Origin: Emcibacter sp.
GTDB lineage: Bacteria > Pseudomonadota > Alphaproteobacteria > Sphingomonadales > Emcibacteraceae
Length of the DNA stretch: 64,000 nt
Reading direction: 5' to 3'
Assembly: GCA_021741205.1 (NCBI GenBank)
Contig: JAIOYI010000002.1
Location: 124,001 to 188,000 of the forward strand
Made by a program: the position numbers and the translations under genes. This document shows positions 47,310 through 56,158 of this stretch, one piece after another; position 1 is the first letter of the stretch; every line of letters starts with the position of its first letter. Under the pieces are notes generated by a model. That model did not search any database. It saw only the letters and a program-made list of their open reading frames with translations, and was not told where the DNA came from.

Positions 47310-48581
47310 TTAATTGGATTTGGCTTTCACCATATGAGCCATAACGGAGACCAGAAAATACAATAAAGAGATCGCAGAAACAAATCCAATGACGGCACCC
47401 GCCCTCATCAAATCTTCCAAATCAAATGCAATAGCCACAGAGGCCGTAAAAAATCCTATCAAATGACAAGTTCCACTGACTTTCAATAATCTGTCATCTG
47501 CCATGGATGATACCAACATCGGAACACCCCCCGTATCAGACGTATGCATGCTGCTTAAAAAAGGAATAATTCTTTGCAAAACCCCCATAAGGAAAGTTAA
47601 AAGCCAGCCAACTATGGCGAGTAATCCTAAAATAATTGGGCCATATTCAGGCCAATATCCCATTAAACCCAAACCACCCCATAAAATACTTGAAATAAGC
47701 ATGACCCAACTGATCCTAATCAGCAGGAAAGGCATCCCCAGGCGTTTTCTCATGCGGGATTTATAGACAAGCATCATGCTGTGAACATAAATTCCCGAGC
47801 CAAAGCACGCCGACAAAACACCCAATAGACTTAACCACGTCTGTGCACTATTAACGCCCCACAAAACAAGCAAAAGACCAAAAATATTACTCAACACCGA
47901 CAAACGTCCTCTATACTCAGGTGGTGCAGGTGAAAGACTGAACATTGGAATTAAAATATAAGAAAATCCCATAGCAAGCAAACTCATAAATCCATATGTG
48001 GCGAGAATAAAATGACTTAATGCAATGGATAAATGATCATCCATAAAGCCTTTATCCATATCAATAATAAGTAAAATACCTAAGGCTATAATACCCCCTA
48101 ATGATAGCATGGCCGCCCAGCAATGGATCATGATAGCACCCATCCCCTTGACGCCCCAAATATTATCTATAATCAGATAAAAATAAATCAAAAGTCCTGC
48201 ACCCGTTAGCACCGCTCCAAACAACATCCCTAAATATAGGGAGAAAAACATCGAATAGGCCAAAAGCATAAAACCCAATATATAAATCCACGAAACAAGA
48301 CGACATAACCAAAACCCCTTAAAGGGTCTTCGTGTTGCTACAGATAAAAGTTGTAAAGAGGCACCTATGGCGCTCATGGTCAAGACCCCTAAAGTTGCCA
48401 AATGGATCATACTAAGGACAGGACCGCTTCCCATAATATAACCCCTAATTTGATCTGCATTAAAAAAAACAAATATCCAAAACAGACCATAAAAAATCAC
48501 TGCTGCCGTAAAAAAACGAAAAGGAATGGAAGGGGGCAAAAGTCTGCTGCTTGCGCCTGATAAAAAATTATTTCCCAACAT
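47310..48581 (-). CDS. Multi-spanning membrane protein, NnrS/heme-copper-oxidase-like
   Basis: A 423-aa inner-membrane protein with about 12 predicted hydrophobic helices and few soluble loops. Histidines fall inside helices (IHLATLGVLTM, MIHCWAAML, LSHFILATYG, GIYVHSMM), the arrangement expected for heme or metal ligands in NnrS and heme-copper oxidase relatives. NnrS proteins protect cells during nitric oxide stress. Assignment to NnrS itself is uncertain, since I recognise the fold pattern rather than a diagnostic motif. The gene overlaps the upstream DUF2249 gene by 14 bases, so the two are co-expressed; hemerythrin follows on the same strand. Confidence 0.65.
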   Translation of the reverse strand: MLGNNFLSGASSRLLPPSIPFRFFTAAVIFYGLFWIFVFFNADQIRGYIMGSGPVLSMIHLATLGVLTMSAIGASLQLLSVATRRPFKGFWLCRLVSWIYILGFMLLAYSMFFSLYLGMLFGAVLTGAGLLIYFYLIIDNIWGVKGMGAIMIHCWAAMLSLGGIIALGILLIIDMDKGFMDDHLSIALSHFILATYGFMSLLAMGFSYILIPMFSLSPAPPEYRGRLSVLSNIFGLLLVLWGVNSAQTWLSLLGVLSACFGSGIYVHSMMLVYKSRMRKRLGMPFLLIRISWVMLISSILWGGLGLMGYWPEYGPIILGLLAIVGWLLTFLMGVLQRIIPFLSSMHTSDTGGVPMLVSSMADDRLLKVSGTCHLIGFFTASVAIAFDLEDLMRAGAVIGFVSAISLLYFLVSVMAHMVKAKSN

Positions 48582-49158
48582 CTTTTCCGTTTTCCTTTTC
48601 CTGAATAATTTTCACCAAAATACCGCCCTCATTCTGCTCAATAATCTCTGCGTGCCATTTTCTTGTGACCAGTTCTGGATAAAGATAGATAGGATCACGG
48701 CTCAGTTTCACAACAAAATGACCCCTGATATCCCCGCTTTCAATAATTTTAAGGATTGCTATCATGGGATTTGGGGGACTGAGCTGCCTTAAATCCATTT
48801 CCAAAATCCCATCCTGCCAATAAAGCGGAAAAGGAGGCAAATCGGTAATATTTGGTAGTAAGGGTAGCGTTGGACTTTCTTGTTTTTTAAAATAAACCTG
48901 CCAATGGTTACTCGCCTTTTCAATAACGTGGCAATTATATCCTCTTGATGCCATCATGCGCCGCAAAGGCAATGGATCAAAAGGAGCCTCTATTCGTAAA
49001 ATATCATCCTCAGCCAAAGCCTCAACCTTTGCCATTATCTGTACCAAGGGATCATTGCCTTCTGCTAAAACGGGACGCACGTCCAATTTAATACAATGAT
49101 CATCTTTACAATTCATAACCCAATGGGGTATTTTTGACATGGAATTAACCTCTGGCAT
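48568..49158 (-). CDS. DUF2249 domain-containing protein
   Basis: A 196-aa soluble protein with two TusA-like halves. The first, with LDVRPVLAEGNDPLVQIMAKVEAL and LRIEAPFDPLPLRRMMASRGY, is a DUF2249 domain; the second, with MDLRQLSPPNPMIAILKI, repeats the fold more loosely. DUF2249 genes recur beside hemerythrin, NnrS and nitrite or nitric oxide reductase genes. Two starts are possible: a 13-bp tandem duplication (49144-49169) gives each of ATG 49158 and ATG 49140 its own AGAGG site. It leads the unit with the membrane protein. Confidence 0.78.
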   Translation of the reverse strand: MPEVNSMSKIPHWVMNCKDDHCIKLDVRPVLAEGNDPLVQIMAKVEALAEDDILRIEAPFDPLPLRRMMASRGYNCHVIEKASNHWQVYFKKQESPTLPLLPNITDLPPFPLYWQDGILEMDLRQLSPPNPMIAILKIIESGDIRGHFVVKLSRDPIYLYPELVTRKWHAEIIEQNEGGILVKIIQEKENGKDVGK

Positions 49159-49169
49159 TAACCTCTGGC
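49144..49169. repeat. 13-bp tandem duplication over the DUF2249 start site
   Basis: ATTAACCTCTGGC occurs at 49144-49156 and again at 49157-49169. On the - strand each copy carries AGAGGTTAAT, so the ribosome-binding site is duplicated. The ATG at 49158 spans the junction, while the ATG at 49140 uses the downstream copy. Both starts are in the same frame. Confidence 0.85.
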
Positions 49170-49219
49170 AATATCATCTTTTTATATCAAGACCATAACA
49201 ATAGCTTGAAGATAACATA

Positions 49220-49239
49220 GTATATTGGTATTGTAATGC
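49220..49239. promoter_or_regulatory. Candidate operator, copy 2 (DUF2249/GNAT-Rrf2 divergent region)
   Basis: GTATATTGGTATTGTAATGC is identical to copy 1 (47232-47251) in 17 of 20 positions. It lies between the DUF2249 gene on the - strand and the GNAT-Rrf2 pair on the + strand, so one bound protein could control both, including the regulator's own gene. Confidence 0.55.
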
Positions 49240-49259
49240 GCAATTGATAATAATATAAA

Positions 49260-49772
49260 ATGATAATCAGGCATTATAACCAGAATATGACACCATCTAA
49301 TACCTTAAATAATAAAAATGATATTACTGTACGTAGTGCAATCGATCGTGATTTGCCTCATATCATTGACCTTGATACCCGTAATGGCGGCATTAGCAAG
49401 CCCGACTACTGGCCAGAATCCTTGCGTCGTTTTGGTGGCAATAAAGAAGGTCGCCATTTTTTGGTTGCTGAAAAGAATAACCTTATTGTTGGCTTTATTG
49501 TTGGTGAAATCAGAGCATGGGAATTTGGTTCGCCTCCCGGTGGTTGGGTATTTTCCTTGACCGTTGACCCAGACACGCGACTTTCCGGCGTTGCAACCTT
49601 AATGTTTCATACAATATGCGATTACTTTAAAAAGGCAGGCGTCGAAAAGGTTCATACCATGATCGACCGTGATAATATTACAGTCATGTCCTTTTTCCGT
49701 AGTCAAGGCATGATGGCGGGAAGCACAATACCCTTACAAATGGCTCTTTCTGACTTAGGGGATATATCATGA
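49260..49772 (+). CDS. GNAT family N-acetyltransferase, RimI-like
   Basis: A 170-aa single-domain acetyltransferase. ITVRSAIDRDLPHIIDLD opens the fold, and the acetyl-CoA site is VDPDTRLSGVATLMFHTI, a variant of the RxxGxA/G loop. MIDRDNITVMSFFRSQGM is the C-terminal conserved helix-strand. The start may be 49260 or the second ATG at 49287; neither has a good ribosome-binding site, which hints at a leaderless or near-leaderless message. The end overlaps the Rrf2 gene in an ATGA junction, so the enzyme and the regulator are co-translated. Confidence 0.82.
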   Translation: MIIRHYNQNMTPSNTLNNKNDITVRSAIDRDLPHIIDLDTRNGGISKPDYWPESLRRFGGNKEGRHFLVAEKNNLIVGFIVGEIRAWEFGSPPGGWVFSLTVDPDTRLSGVATLMFHTICDYFKKAGVEKVHTMIDRDNITVMSFFRSQGMMAGSTIPLQMALSDLGDIS

Positions 49773-50227
49773 AATTACAACGCTCGAGCCGTCTTGCGCT
49801 TTATTCTGTGCTTGAACTGGCATCCAAACCTGACCGTCAGCTTTCCGCATCGGATATTGCGACAAAATTTGATGTATCCCTAAATCATCTTGCCAAAGTG
49901 CTTCGTGATTTAGGCAAAGCAAGACTGGTTGAGGCTGTTCGAGGTGCTGGAGGTGGTTATCGTTTTTGTGGTAACGCACGGCGCACGACGTTAAAGGATA
50001 TTGTCGAAATTTTTGAGCCGATCACGCTTCAAGATGTGGGCGGCTTTGAACCAGGTGACAGAACGGAATTTGGCCTATCTCTTGGCGTTGTTCTTGGTGA
50101 AATTGATGACATTGCTTTGGCAACACTGGATTCCATCACCTTAGAGACCATGCTAAACCTCACCCAAAGAGTGCAAAAACAAATGCCTCAGAAATCTGAA
50201 TCCCCTTCGGAAAACGTATATTCTTAG
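49769..50227 (+). CDS. Rrf2 family transcriptional regulator without Fe-S cysteines
   Basis: A 152-aa winged-helix regulator. MKLQRSSRLALYSVLELAS, the recognition region SASDIATKFDVSLNHLAKVLRDLG and the wing VEAVRGAGGGYRF place it in the Rrf2 family with NsrR, IscR and RirA. Those proteins sense nitric oxide or iron through three cysteines near residues 92-106; here that stretch (FEPITLQDVGGF onwards) has none. The only cysteine is Cys67, in the wing. It therefore either binds no cluster or senses something else. It is coupled to a GNAT gene and faces the DUF2249/hemerythrin genes across a shared operator. Confidence 0.85.
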   Translation: MKLQRSSRLALYSVLELASKPDRQLSASDIATKFDVSLNHLAKVLRDLGKARLVEAVRGAGGGYRFCGNARRTTLKDIVEIFEPITLQDVGGFEPGDRTEFGLSLGVVLGEIDDIALATLDSITLETMLNLTQRVQKQMPQKSESPSENVYS

Positions 50228-50237
50228 GAAATAGGGT

Positions 50238-51578
50238 TTATTTGCGTTCCCATGTGGTACCATCTGGCCCATCAAGCAGAGCGATACCTTGGGCAGAAAG
50301 AATATTGCGGATTTCATCAGCTCTGGTAAAATTTTTATTCTTTTTAGCCTCAGCCCGTTCTGAAATTAATTTTTCTATGTCGCCGTCATGATCCGTTGTG
50401 GCAAACCAATCATCGGCTTCTAATAAACCAAATAAATTGGCCGAAGCCTTCAACTGTTTTTTGGCCAGAAGGTCATGAGCGGCTTGTTTTGCAATACTAT
50501 TTAAGGCGGCAACAGCTTGAGGGCTGTTTAAATCATCCCGAAGAGCCTCCAGAATACTGTCATGGGCCTTCACACCCTCGGCATCCACGCCTTCTGTCAA
50601 ACGATACCAACGGTCAAGTTGCTTTTGTGCCTGAAGTATCCCGTCACGGCTAAAATCAACGGGTTGGCGGTAATGGGCGGATAAAAGACACAAACGTATC
50701 GCCTCACCCTTGCCCTTAAATTCCTCAAGCAATTCGTGAACGGTAACAAAATTGCCGAGGGACTTTGACATTTTTTCTCCCTCTACCGTCAAATAACCAT
50801 TATGCATCCAATAATTGGCAAGGGGTGCGCCGTCATGGACGCATCGGCTCTGGGCTATTTCATTCTCATGATGAGGGAAAATCAAATCAAGCCCGCCGCC
50901 ATGAATGTCAATGGTTTTGCCAAAATTATCCTCGATCATGCAACTGCATTCCAGATGCCAACCGGGGCGTCCCCTACCCCATGGGCTATCCCAACCGGGC
51001 TGGTCACCGGTGGATGGTTTCCACAAAATAAAATCCGCCGCATTTTTCTTGTAGTCTGCAACCTCAACTCTTGCCCCAGCAATCATATCATCCAGTTTAC
51101 GCCCCGACAGTTCACCGTAATTTTCCATACTCGGCACTGAAAACAGCACATGTCCGTCTTTTTCGTAAGCATGCCCCTTATTCACAAGCGAGGTCGTCAT
51201 ACTTATCATCTGTGCAATATAGTCGGTGGCATGAGGACGAATATCTGGCAACCTTGCGTTCAATTCCGCCATGTCGGTTTCATAAATGCGGGTAAATTTT
51301 TCGGTAATTTCCGAAATCGGAACGCCCGTGTCCTGTGACGCCTCAATAATCTTATCATCAATATCGGTAATATTGCGGGCATAGGTGACAGAGGCATAAT
51401 CATGACGCAACAGGCGCACCAACAGGTCGAACACCACAACAGGGCGGGCATTACCCACATGGGCATAATTATAAACCGTAGGCCCACAGACATAAATTGT
51501 CACATGATCAGGATTTAGAGGGACGAAATCTTCTTTTTGCTTGCTTAAGGTATTATATATTCTGAGGGTTGATGTCAT
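50238..51578 (-). CDS. cysS: Cysteinyl-tRNA synthetase
   Basis: A 446-aa class I synthetase. HIGH is represented by HVGNARPVVVFD after CGPTVYNYA, whose cysteine is a zinc ligand; a further zinc cysteine and histidines lie in WHLECSCM and HHENEIAQS. KMSKSLGNF is the second class I signature. It charges tRNA-Cys. The ATG overlaps the gltX stop by four bases (ATGA), so it is coupled to gltX and ends the aroG-nadE-gltX-cysS run. Confidence 0.96.
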   Translation of the reverse strand: MTSTLRIYNTLSKQKEDFVPLNPDHVTIYVCGPTVYNYAHVGNARPVVVFDLLVRLLRHDYASVTYARNITDIDDKIIEASQDTGVPISEITEKFTRIYETDMAELNARLPDIRPHATDYIAQMISMTTSLVNKGHAYEKDGHVLFSVPSMENYGELSGRKLDDMIAGARVEVADYKKNAADFILWKPSTGDQPGWDSPWGRGRPGWHLECSCMIEDNFGKTIDIHGGGLDLIFPHHENEIAQSRCVHDGAPLANYWMHNGYLTVEGEKMSKSLGNFVTVHELLEEFKGKGEAIRLCLLSAHYRQPVDFSRDGILQAQKQLDRWYRLTEGVDAEGVKAHDSILEALRDDLNSPQAVAALNSIAKQAAHDLLAKKQLKASANLFGLLEADDWFATTDHDGDIEKLISERAEAKKNKNFTRADEIRNILSAQGIALLDGPDGTTWERK

Positions 51579-52912
51579 GCGGCTTTACCTTGTAAACGCG
51601 CCCTCACTTTTTCTTGATCAATAAGAGGCAATAATGCGCCCATATCCGGCCCATGATCCATACCTGTTATGGCCTGACGCAGAGGCATGAAAAGCTCCTT
51701 ACCCTTTCTGCCTGTTTTTTCCTTGATGGCACTCGTCCAATTTTTCCACGTCATGTCATCCCAATGACCATTGGGTAAAAGAGCCCGGGCCTCATTTAAA
51801 AAAACCTGATCGCCTATTATTGGGTCAAGTGATCCTTTAACAATATTAGACAGTTCATTGATATCATTTAATTTATTTAGATTTGAACGACAAACATTCC
51901 ATAAGGCCTCATCCACATTATTCAATCTATCCGAAACTGCTGAATAATCTGTTTGATGCAATATTTTGGCATTCAGAATGTCAAGATCTTTGGGGTCAAA
52001 TTTTGCCGTTGACCGGCTAAATTTCGCAAAATCAAAGCTCTGAATAAGCGGCTCTAGCGATGTCATGGGCTCAATAGGATCAGATGATCCAAGACGTGCC
52101 AGCAGACTATTGATTGCCATAGGTTCTAAGCCATCATCTTCCCGATAAGATTGGATACTCGCCGTCCCAAGTCTTTTGGACAACCCCTCGCCCGCTGCCC
52201 CTGTGAGCAAGGAAAAATGCGCATATGCAGGAACATAACCGCCCAACGCCTCAAATAATTGAGCCTGAACGGCGCTGTTGGTGGCATGATCTTCACCCCG
52301 CATAACATGGGTGATGCCAAAATCAATATCATCAACGACCGAGGGTAATGTATAAAGAAAACTGCCATCCTCACGGATCAAAATCGGATCACTCAAGGCG
52401 TCAATATCAAAACTTAAAGGTCCCTTCACCAAATCATTCCATTCCACCCGTGCGGGGGTGTTCAGTTTAAACCGCCAATGGGGCTTGCGGCCTTCGGCCT
52501 CATATTTGGCAATATCCGAGGCCGTAAGATTTAAACCTGCCCTGTCGTAAACGGGTGGTTTTCCCTGACCAAGCTGAATTTTTCGTTTAAGATCAAGTTC
52601 TTGCCCCGTCTCATAACAGGCATAAAGACGACCATCATCACGCAATTTTTCAATAGCGCCATGATAACGATCAAAGCGATCCGTTTGTTTTGCCGTTTCA
52701 TCCCAAGTAAGCCCAAGCCAAGTTAAATCCTTCTCAATAGCCTCGGCATAGGCCTCTGTTGAGCGGATTACATCTGTATCATCAAGGCGCAAAAGAAATT
52801 TACCCTTTTGTTGTCTGCAAAATAGCCAATTCACAAGAGCCGTACGAATATTTCCCACATGGAGCAGTCCAGTGGGACTTGGGGCAAAGCGAACTTTTAC
52901 GTCTTTGGTCAT
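51575..52912 (-). CDS. gltX: Glutamyl-tRNA synthetase, short alphaproteobacterial type
   Basis: A 445-aa class I synthetase. RFAPSPTGLLHVGNIRTAL contains the HIGH-like HVGN motif, and GLSKRLG is the KMSKS equivalent. CYETGQELDLKRKIQL belongs to the shorter paralogue found beside a second, longer GluRS in many alphaproteobacteria. Such pairs divide the charging of tRNA-Glu and mischarging of tRNA-Gln. Which role this copy has cannot be told here. It follows nadE by 30 bases and overlaps cysS. Confidence 0.93.
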   Translation of the reverse strand: MTKDVKVRFAPSPTGLLHVGNIRTALVNWLFCRQQKGKFLLRLDDTDVIRSTEAYAEAIEKDLTWLGLTWDETAKQTDRFDRYHGAIEKLRDDGRLYACYETGQELDLKRKIQLGQGKPPVYDRAGLNLTASDIAKYEAEGRKPHWRFKLNTPARVEWNDLVKGPLSFDIDALSDPILIREDGSFLYTLPSVVDDIDFGITHVMRGEDHATNSAVQAQLFEALGGYVPAYAHFSLLTGAAGEGLSKRLGTASIQSYREDDGLEPMAINSLLARLGSSDPIEPMTSLEPLIQSFDFAKFSRSTAKFDPKDLDILNAKILHQTDYSAVSDRLNNVDEALWNVCRSNLNKLNDINELSNIVKGSLDPIIGDQVFLNEARALLPNGHWDDMTWKNWTSAIKEKTGRKGKELFMPLRQAITGMDHGPDMGALLPLIDQEKVRARLQGKAA

Positions 52913-52942
52913 TTAAATTTCTCATTCCTAACTGGCAAATCC

Positions 52943-54607
52943 CTATAATCGGGCATTGCGAAAACCATTGGTCAAGGGGTAACGACGATCCCTGCCAAAA
53001 TTACGGCGGGTTAATTTTACGCCGGGTGGGGCTTGTCGTCTTTTATATTCTGCGGTGTATAGCAGATGTTCAATCCTTGCAACAGTCTCTATTGTATATC
53101 CTTTTGCAACAATGTCTTTTATGGGCATTTCTTTTTCCACAAGACACTCCAAAATATCATCAAGCACCTTATAAGGTGGCAAGCTATCCTCATCCTTTTG
53201 GTCGGGTCTTAATTCTGCGGTCGGGGCTTTTTCAATAATATTTTCTGGCATAACTTGCCCCTTTGGCCCAAGGCCGCCTTTTGGATGATGTGCATTCCGC
53301 CACCGGCTGATTCCAAAAACATCGGTCTTGTAAATATCCTTTAGCACAGAATAACCGCCACACATATCACCGTAAAGTGTCGCATAACCCACCGACATTT
53401 CGGATTTATTGCCCGTGGTGAGCAACATATGACCAAATTTATTACTGATCGCCATAAGAAGAACAGCACGAATTCTCGATTGCAAATTTTCCTCAGTAAT
53501 ATCCGCTTCCCGTCCCGCAAATTGTCCCGCGAGCATAGCATCAAAGGCCTTCACCCCAGATTCTATGGGAATATTATCCATACGTGCCCCAATCCAGTCC
53601 GCACAAATTGCCGCATCAAGTAGGCTTTCTTCACTGGTATATTTGGACGGCATCATTACAAGATGAACTTTATCTGCCCCAAGGGCGTCAACGGCGACAA
53701 CGGCACTAATGGCACTATCTATTCCGCCCGACATACCAATCACAACACCAGGAAAGCAATTTTTGGTCACATAATCCCTTAATCCCGTCATCATGGCCTG
53801 ATAGATGGCCTCATAACCCGTGGGGGCAACCTGTATATCACCCTTGTCACAATGCCATGCCCCACTACCATCCTTATGCCAATTCGTCATGGTCATTGTT
53901 TCTTGCCAAGCGGGGCTTTGCACAGCAAGAGTGCCATCCCGATTAAGGACAAATCCCCCCCCATCAAAGGCGAGCTCATCCTGCCCGCCATATTGATTAA
54001 CATAGATCAGGGGAAGGTTATTTTCCTTAATACGCCTCAGGGCAAGCTGACTGCGTTCTTGATCCTTATTTTGCTCAAAGGGCGAACCATTCAGGACAAT
54101 CAGTATTTCAGCACCATCCTTTTCTAGGGCTTTAGAAACAGGGGGTTGCCACATATCTTCACAAATCATAACCCCCAGTTTAACGCCTCGGAAATTCAGT
54201 GTCTTTGGGGATGGGTCGCTTACAAAAACTCTTTTTTCGTCAAAAACACCATAATTTGGCAAATCGACCTTGAAATGCATGGCGAGTATTTTTCCAGTAT
54301 CCAATAAAAGCGCCGCATTATAGAGCTTATCATCCACAAGCCAGCAGGAGCCAATCAGCATAGCAGGCCCACCGTCAGAGGTCAGAGCGGCAAGCTTTAC
54401 AACATGATCCATTGCAGCCCGTTGAAAGGCACCTTTTAAGACAATATCTTCTGGCGGATAACCAATAAGACATAATTCGCTATATACGACCAGATCCGCA
54501 CCCGATTTATGAGCATCATCACGGGCGGCCACAATCTTATTTAAATTCCCGACCAAGTCCCCAACCGTCGGATTTAAACTCGCCAGAGCAATATTTAATG
54601 TATTCAT
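52943..54607 (-). CDS. nadE: Glutamine-dependent NAD+ synthetase
   Basis: A 554-aa two-domain enzyme making NAD from deamido-NAD, ATP and glutamine. The N-terminal nitrilase-type glutaminase has its Glu in YSELCLIGYPPED, the lysine in HFKVDLPNYGVF, and the cysteine in LGVMICEDMWQPP. The C-terminal synthetase has the P-loop GMSGGIDSAI. KSEMSVGYATLYGDMCGG is an NadE signature. It lies between the DAHP synthase gene and gltX. Confidence 0.96.
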   Translation of the reverse strand: MNTLNIALASLNPTVGDLVGNLNKIVAARDDAHKSGADLVVYSELCLIGYPPEDIVLKGAFQRAAMDHVVKLAALTSDGGPAMLIGSCWLVDDKLYNAALLLDTGKILAMHFKVDLPNYGVFDEKRVFVSDPSPKTLNFRGVKLGVMICEDMWQPPVSKALEKDGAEILIVLNGSPFEQNKDQERSQLALRRIKENNLPLIYVNQYGGQDELAFDGGGFVLNRDGTLAVQSPAWQETMTMTNWHKDGSGAWHCDKGDIQVAPTGYEAIYQAMMTGLRDYVTKNCFPGVVIGMSGGIDSAISAVVAVDALGADKVHLVMMPSKYTSEESLLDAAICADWIGARMDNIPIESGVKAFDAMLAGQFAGREADITEENLQSRIRAVLLMAISNKFGHMLLTTGNKSEMSVGYATLYGDMCGGYSVLKDIYKTDVFGISRWRNAHHPKGGLGPKGQVMPENIIEKAPTAELRPDQKDEDSLPPYKVLDDILECLVEKEMPIKDIVAKGYTIETVARIEHLLYTAEYKRRQAPPGVKLTRRNFGRDRRYPLTNGFRNARL

Positions 54608-54646
54608 GCTTGCACATCTCTTTTCATGAAAAAGATCAAGCCTGCA

Positions 54647-56041
54647 CTATTTCACTTTAGTCTGATTTTTTAAAGCCTTTTTTGCCAAAGCCTGTCTTTC
54701 TTCTTTTAGACTTTCTGCAATTAAAAAGGCAAGTTCCAGACTTTGACTGGCATTCAGGCGTGGATCACAAAAAGTATGGTAGCGATCCCCAAGATTTTCA
54801 TCGGTGATGTCCATTGCGCCGCCTGTGCATTCCGTTACATTCTGTCCCGTCATTTCAAAATGCACTCCGCCCGCATAGGTGCCTTCGGAACGATGAATGC
54901 GGAAAAATCGGCGAATTTCTTCTAAGACTTTCTCAAAAGGCCTTGTTTTAAAACCCGTTGATGATTTTATGGTATTGCCGTGCATAGGGTCAGATGACCA
55001 AACCACCTGACAACCCTCTTGTTCTATTCTGTGAATAATGGGTGGTAATTTCGCTTCTATGAGATCGGCTCCCATACGACAAATCAAGGTGATTTTACCA
55101 GACTCATTTTGAGGATTAAGCTTGTCCAAAATACGAATCAGGTCGTCTAAATTTGTGGTAGGTCCAACTTTCACCCCGATGGGATTGCCGATACCTGATA
55201 AAAATTCAATATGGGCTTCATCAATAAAGCGTGTGCGATCCCCAACCCACAACATATGGCCAGACGTGTCATACCAATCCCCTGTGGTACTGTCGATACG
55301 GGTTAATGCCTCCTCATACCAGAGCAATAAAGCCTCGTGAGAGGTATAAAAATCAGTACCGCTTAATTCACGGGTATCAGCGTCCATACCGCAGGCTCTC
55401 ATGAATCCTAGGGCTTCATCAATACGATTGGCCATATCCATATATTGTTCTGAGGCAGGATTATTTTTCACAAATTCAAGATTCCACTGATGAACCTTGT
55501 GCAAGTTAGCATATCCACCCTGTGCAAAGGCTCTCAGAAGATTTAAGGTAGAAGCTGATTGGCTATAGGCTTTGAGCATACGATTAGGGTCTGGCATTCG
55601 GGATGGTTCGTTAAATTCAAAGCCATTAATAATATCACCCCTATAACTGGGCAATTTTACACCATTCACCGTCTCGAAATCGTCGCTGCGGGGTTTGGCA
55701 AACTGACCCGCCATGCGCCCGACCTTAACCACGGGGCACGCCGCCGCATAGGTCATGGCCACAGACATCTGAAGCAATACCCGAAAAGTATCCCGAATAT
55801 TATTGGCGTTAAATTCACCGAAACTTTCAGCACAGTCGCCGCCTTGTAATAAAAATGCCTTACCCTGAGCCACATCGCCCAATTGCTTTGTCAAACGTCT
55901 CGCTTCACCCGCAAAGACAAGCGGAGGACATACACCCAATTCTTTTTCAACTCTTTCAAGTTCCGCTTGGTCGGTATATGTCGGCACCTGTCTGATTGGT
56001 TTTGATCTCCAACTACGAGGCGTCCATGTATTACTCATCAT
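54647..56041 (-). CDS. Class II 3-deoxy-7-phosphoheptulonate synthase
   Basis: A 464-aa enzyme that joins phosphoenolpyruvate and erythrose-4-phosphate at the entry of the shikimate pathway. [28 protein letters not shown] and [14 protein letters not shown] are class II (plant/AroH-II) signatures, with the metal-binding cysteine in GGDCAES. The protein is much longer than the class I E. coli enzymes. Chorismate mutase at 5367 uses the product of the same pathway. It is 40 bases upstream of nadE. Confidence 0.94.
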   Translation of the reverse strand: MMSNTWTPRSWRSKPIRQVPTYTDQAELERVEKELGVCPPLVFAGEARRLTKQLGDVAQGKAFLLQGGDCAESFGEFNANNIRDTFRVLLQMSVAMTYAAACPVVKVGRMAGQFAKPRSDDFETVNGVKLPSYRGDIINGFEFNEPSRMPDPNRMLKAYSQSASTLNLLRAFAQGGYANLHKVHQWNLEFVKNNPASEQYMDMANRIDEALGFMRACGMDADTRELSGTDFYTSHEALLLWYEEALTRIDSTTGDWYDTSGHMLWVGDRTRFIDEAHIEFLSGIGNPIGVKVGPTTNLDDLIRILDKLNPQNESGKITLICRMGADLIEAKLPPIIHRIEQEGCQVVWSSDPMHGNTIKSSTGFKTRPFEKVLEEIRRFFRIHRSEGTYAGGVHFEMTGQNVTECTGGAMDITDENLGDRYHTFCDPRLNASQSLELAFLIAESLKEERQALAKKALKNQTKVK

Positions 56042-56158
56042 TATATCCAGTTTTGTAAAAAATAATTTGGTTCCATATAGTGCCGTTCATCCGATAATGC
56101 CAGTAAAAATATCATCGGAGGGGTATTTTCTTCTGAAAAAAATGCTTTCATTAAAATA

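Noticed and set aside
52759-53238. 159-codon open frame on the + strand
   Set aside because: It spans the gltX start and nadE end in antisense and has no recognisable domain.
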